A stretch of DNA of 64,000 nt from Bombardia bombarda. Its lineage: Eukaryota > Ascomycota > Sordariomycetes > Sordariales > Lasiosphaeriaceae. The stretch lies in assembly GCA_030512295.1 (NCBI GenBank), contig JAULSR010000010.1, positions 992,001 through 1,056,000 on the forward strand, written 5' to 3'. This document shows, one piece after another, positions 62,019 to 64,000 of this stretch; positions within the stretch are counted from its first letter, which is position 1, and every line of letters begins with the position of its first letter. The notes below the pieces were generated by a model. It did not search any database and was not told where the DNA came from. It saw nothing but the letters and a program-made list of their open reading frames with translations. The translations under genes were made by a program, and so were the position numbers.

Positions 62019-64000
62019 TTACTTCTCGTGCAGTTCCTCGCTGTCCAGACGCCACATCGGAGCCTCCTTGTACTTATCGACGCAGTGGTTGCACCAAGCA
62101 AGAGGGCGGACCTTGGCCTCGAATGGGTGGTACACGGCCCGGATGCGAGGGGGGGAAATTTTCATGTCGAAGGTACCCATACACTCGTAGCAGCGATCCG
62201 GGTGCTGCGTTCTTTTGGTGTGATCAAGGGCGGTCGCGGCCTTGTTGAGCGAACTGACGTGCTGGCCCGATTCAATCTTAGGCAGCCACTCGCATGTGGT
62301 CTGCCCCAGCATCAGCTTGAACATGTCGTTCCCGAACATGGGACATTTCTCGGTGACGGTGGCGAAGGCATCGGCAATCGATAAGCGCTCCCGACCAGCC
62401 CACACAAACGCCGCTAGCAGTCTCTGAAGACGGGTTGAGATGCCGATACCCTCGTAGGCGATGTGGATGGCCTTGGTCAAATCATCCATGTACTCCTTGC
62501 TGATTCCCACGTCTTCCTTGACAACACCTTCGGTCCCTGACTTGCTCAAGTCGAATGAGCAGATCTGGGCGAGCTTCTGGTCGCAGAACTGGCCGAGCAT
62601 CGACAGGGCGTCATCTGCCAGTGTCGCCAGTAGAAAGTTCTCTCCAAGGTTGAACAGCTTCGCGTACACCTGGAAGCTTCCCTTGTCAAGGGAGAACTTT
62701 TCCATGTCAAGCGCTGTAGGGGAAGAACGTCAGCTTATGAGGATGAATGCAGATGAGACGGGAGATGGCAGAAAAGAGATGAAGCGCTTGCAGAAACCCC
62801 ACATGGTGTCTATTTGCAAGGCACTCGGGATTTTTGTAGTTGCACAAGCAGTTGGGGTGATACGGGTCGGTGGAGCTGACTTACAGCCACTGTAGATAAA
62901 TCGGAGCAAGTCATCGATCTCCTCAGGGTCATAGTCGTGCAAAGCGACAGTGCCATTCGCGCATTGCTATTGAGTGAGTATGGTCAGCAGCTACACCTTT
63001 GAGCTCTCTTACGGTGGGACATGACAGGGTGTGGGGGCAGAAGAACATACAGCATTGTCGGGGCTAAAAGCCTTGGCAAAGAACTTGGAGCGCGGAACCA
63101 ACATGGTCTTATGGACGTTCCACTCACGCTTCATGCAAACGATTTTGGCGTCTGCAAAGGAGCCATCCTCGAGAAGGCTGTTGGAGGTAAAATACGATGA
63201 CGAGTCAGTAAGATCCAAGCGGGTGAGACATATGAGGAAGGAGAAGCTGTTGCTCACCAAAGGTCGTCTCTGTTGAAGCGACGCTCAGCCTTGCCAGGAA
63301 CGGCCCAGGCCTTGGCCTCCGTCTTGGTCACAGTTCCTCCTGTCTTGGGACCAGGCTTTCCGGGGCCGGTCTTCTGGGTCTTCCCGCGGCGCCTCATGTC
63401 GTCGTCTTCCTCATCATCCTCGCCAAGGGCCGAGGATGCGCGCTTCGCAGCGACGCGACGAGCAGCTCCAGCAGTCGGCTGTGGCGGGGCATTGCTTCCA
63501 AGAGGGCGACCAACGGGCTTGGGCTGCGACGAGGGTGCGGATCGCGGCGTGTTTGGCTTCTTTGCCGGCGTCGGTTTTGGCGTGTTGACCTTCCTGGCAG
63601 CCACGGCGGGGATCTTCTTGGTGGTCGCCATTTTCTCGAAGATGGATTCGTCGATCTCAGAAAGAGGAGAGCTAACGACCTAAACAGGTGTCAGGCTTGG
63701 TAAGGATGTGTGAAAATGGCGAGAGGGTGCCGAGGTGAGAAGTGTGGAAGGGTAAGTGTGAAAAGATGGTGTGCGGTGTGAAAAGGTGGTGTGTGGAAAA
63801 GAAATTTGCAACGGGCTTCGAAAAGCGTGGTGGGGGGGCTTGTGTTCGCGTTTGCAGCGCGGTGGTGCGCTAGCGGTGGGCATGGGCAGGACTTACAATG
63901 GTCTCCTGGTCAGCGTCTTGGAGCTGGGTACGCCGTGGTCTGTTGGCCTTTTTGGCCTTCTGGGAGGGCGCTCGAGGGCTGCTAGAACTGTCGCTCTCGG
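62019..64000 (-). CDS. BTB/POZ domain protein, 5' end beyond the window
   Basis: Predicted exons (minus): beyond 64,000 to 63,897; 63,679-63,258; 63,177-63,051; 62,966-62,885; 62,713-62,019. All junctions have GT..AG ends and preserve frame. The N-terminal part is basic and disordered (PRAPSQKAKKANRPRRTQ; MATTKKIPAVAARK; long Pro/Lys/Arg stretch with an acidic GEDDEEDDDMRRRGK patch), probably nuclear. The BTB core follows: LLEDGSFADAKIVCMKREWNVHKTMLVPRSKFFAKAF, ALHDYDPEEIDDLLRFIYSG, FQVYAKLFNLGENFLLATLADDAL. The C-terminal region carries a possible zinc motif (RCYECMGTFD … WCNHCVDKY). The ATG at 63,631 is internal: the frame continues through SSPLSEIDESIFEK into the upstream exon, so the start lies outside the window. 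Confidence 0.85.

Noticed and set aside
37096..64000. Recent tandem duplication among the BTB genes
   Set aside because: The three BTB-type proteins share only the fold-level pattern, with different introns and C-terminal regions.

Overview
The window is nuclear DNA of a filamentous ascomycete (Pezizomycotina, most likely Sordariomycetes). The signs are short 57-84 bp spliceosomal introns with GTRAGT-type donors and CTRAY-like branch sites, fungal protein families (GTO/Xi glutathione transferase, BTB proteins, SET protein, trehalose-phosphate complex subunit), Ty1/copia, Ty3/gypsy and Fot1/pogo transposons, and a strongly two-part base composition typical of repeat-induced point mutation (RIP).

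Layout. (1) 1-15,530: an AT-rich, stop-riddled transposon graveyard. Behind the C-to-T decay I can still read a Ty1/copia element (minus strand; LTRs near 561-827 and 13,361-13,670), a chromodomain Ty3/gypsy element (minus strand, about 2,945-9,425), a Fot1/pogo DNA transposon with about 68-bp inverted repeats (9,748-11,618), and a second copia fragment on the plus strand (14,340-15,300). Five copies of a roughly 220-bp repeat with short inverted ends sit at nearly every junction and are the only GC-rich DNA in the block. (2) 15.5-18.8 kb: a small GC-normal island with an APH-like kinase, an orphan reverse-strand gene and an unrecognised broken gene. (3) 19,288-25,025: an intact, non-RIPped Ty3/gypsy chromovirus with identical 213-bp LTRs and a CCAAG target duplication. 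Its gag and pol are joined by what looks like a textbook -1 frameshift site (GGGAAAC, 7-nt spacer, bulged 10-bp hairpin), and it has a possible self-priming primer-binding site. A solo LTR of the same family lies at 56,228-56,440. (4) 25.5-64 kb: ordinary gene-bearing euchromatin.

Genes in the euchromatic part, in order: hydroxylaminobenzene-mutase-like membrane protein; tRNA-Ile(AAU) with intron; a conserved two-exon fungal protein; dual-specificity phosphatase; GTO/ECM4-type glutathione transferase; glyoxalase/VOC protein; an eight-cysteine secreted protein; a second secreted protein; a BTB protein; a BTB-like protein; a broken cystathionine gamma-synthase-like gene; an O-methyltransferase; a GFA-domain protein; a tRNA-like sequence; a SET-domain protein whose frame is broken in a CCCCTC repeat; a trehalose-phosphate synthase/phosphatase complex subunit; an RNase H-fold protein; and a BTB gene running off the right edge. 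I see no evidence of a biosynthetic or defence cluster. Gene models were built by eye from splice signals and reading frame, so exon edges are predictions.
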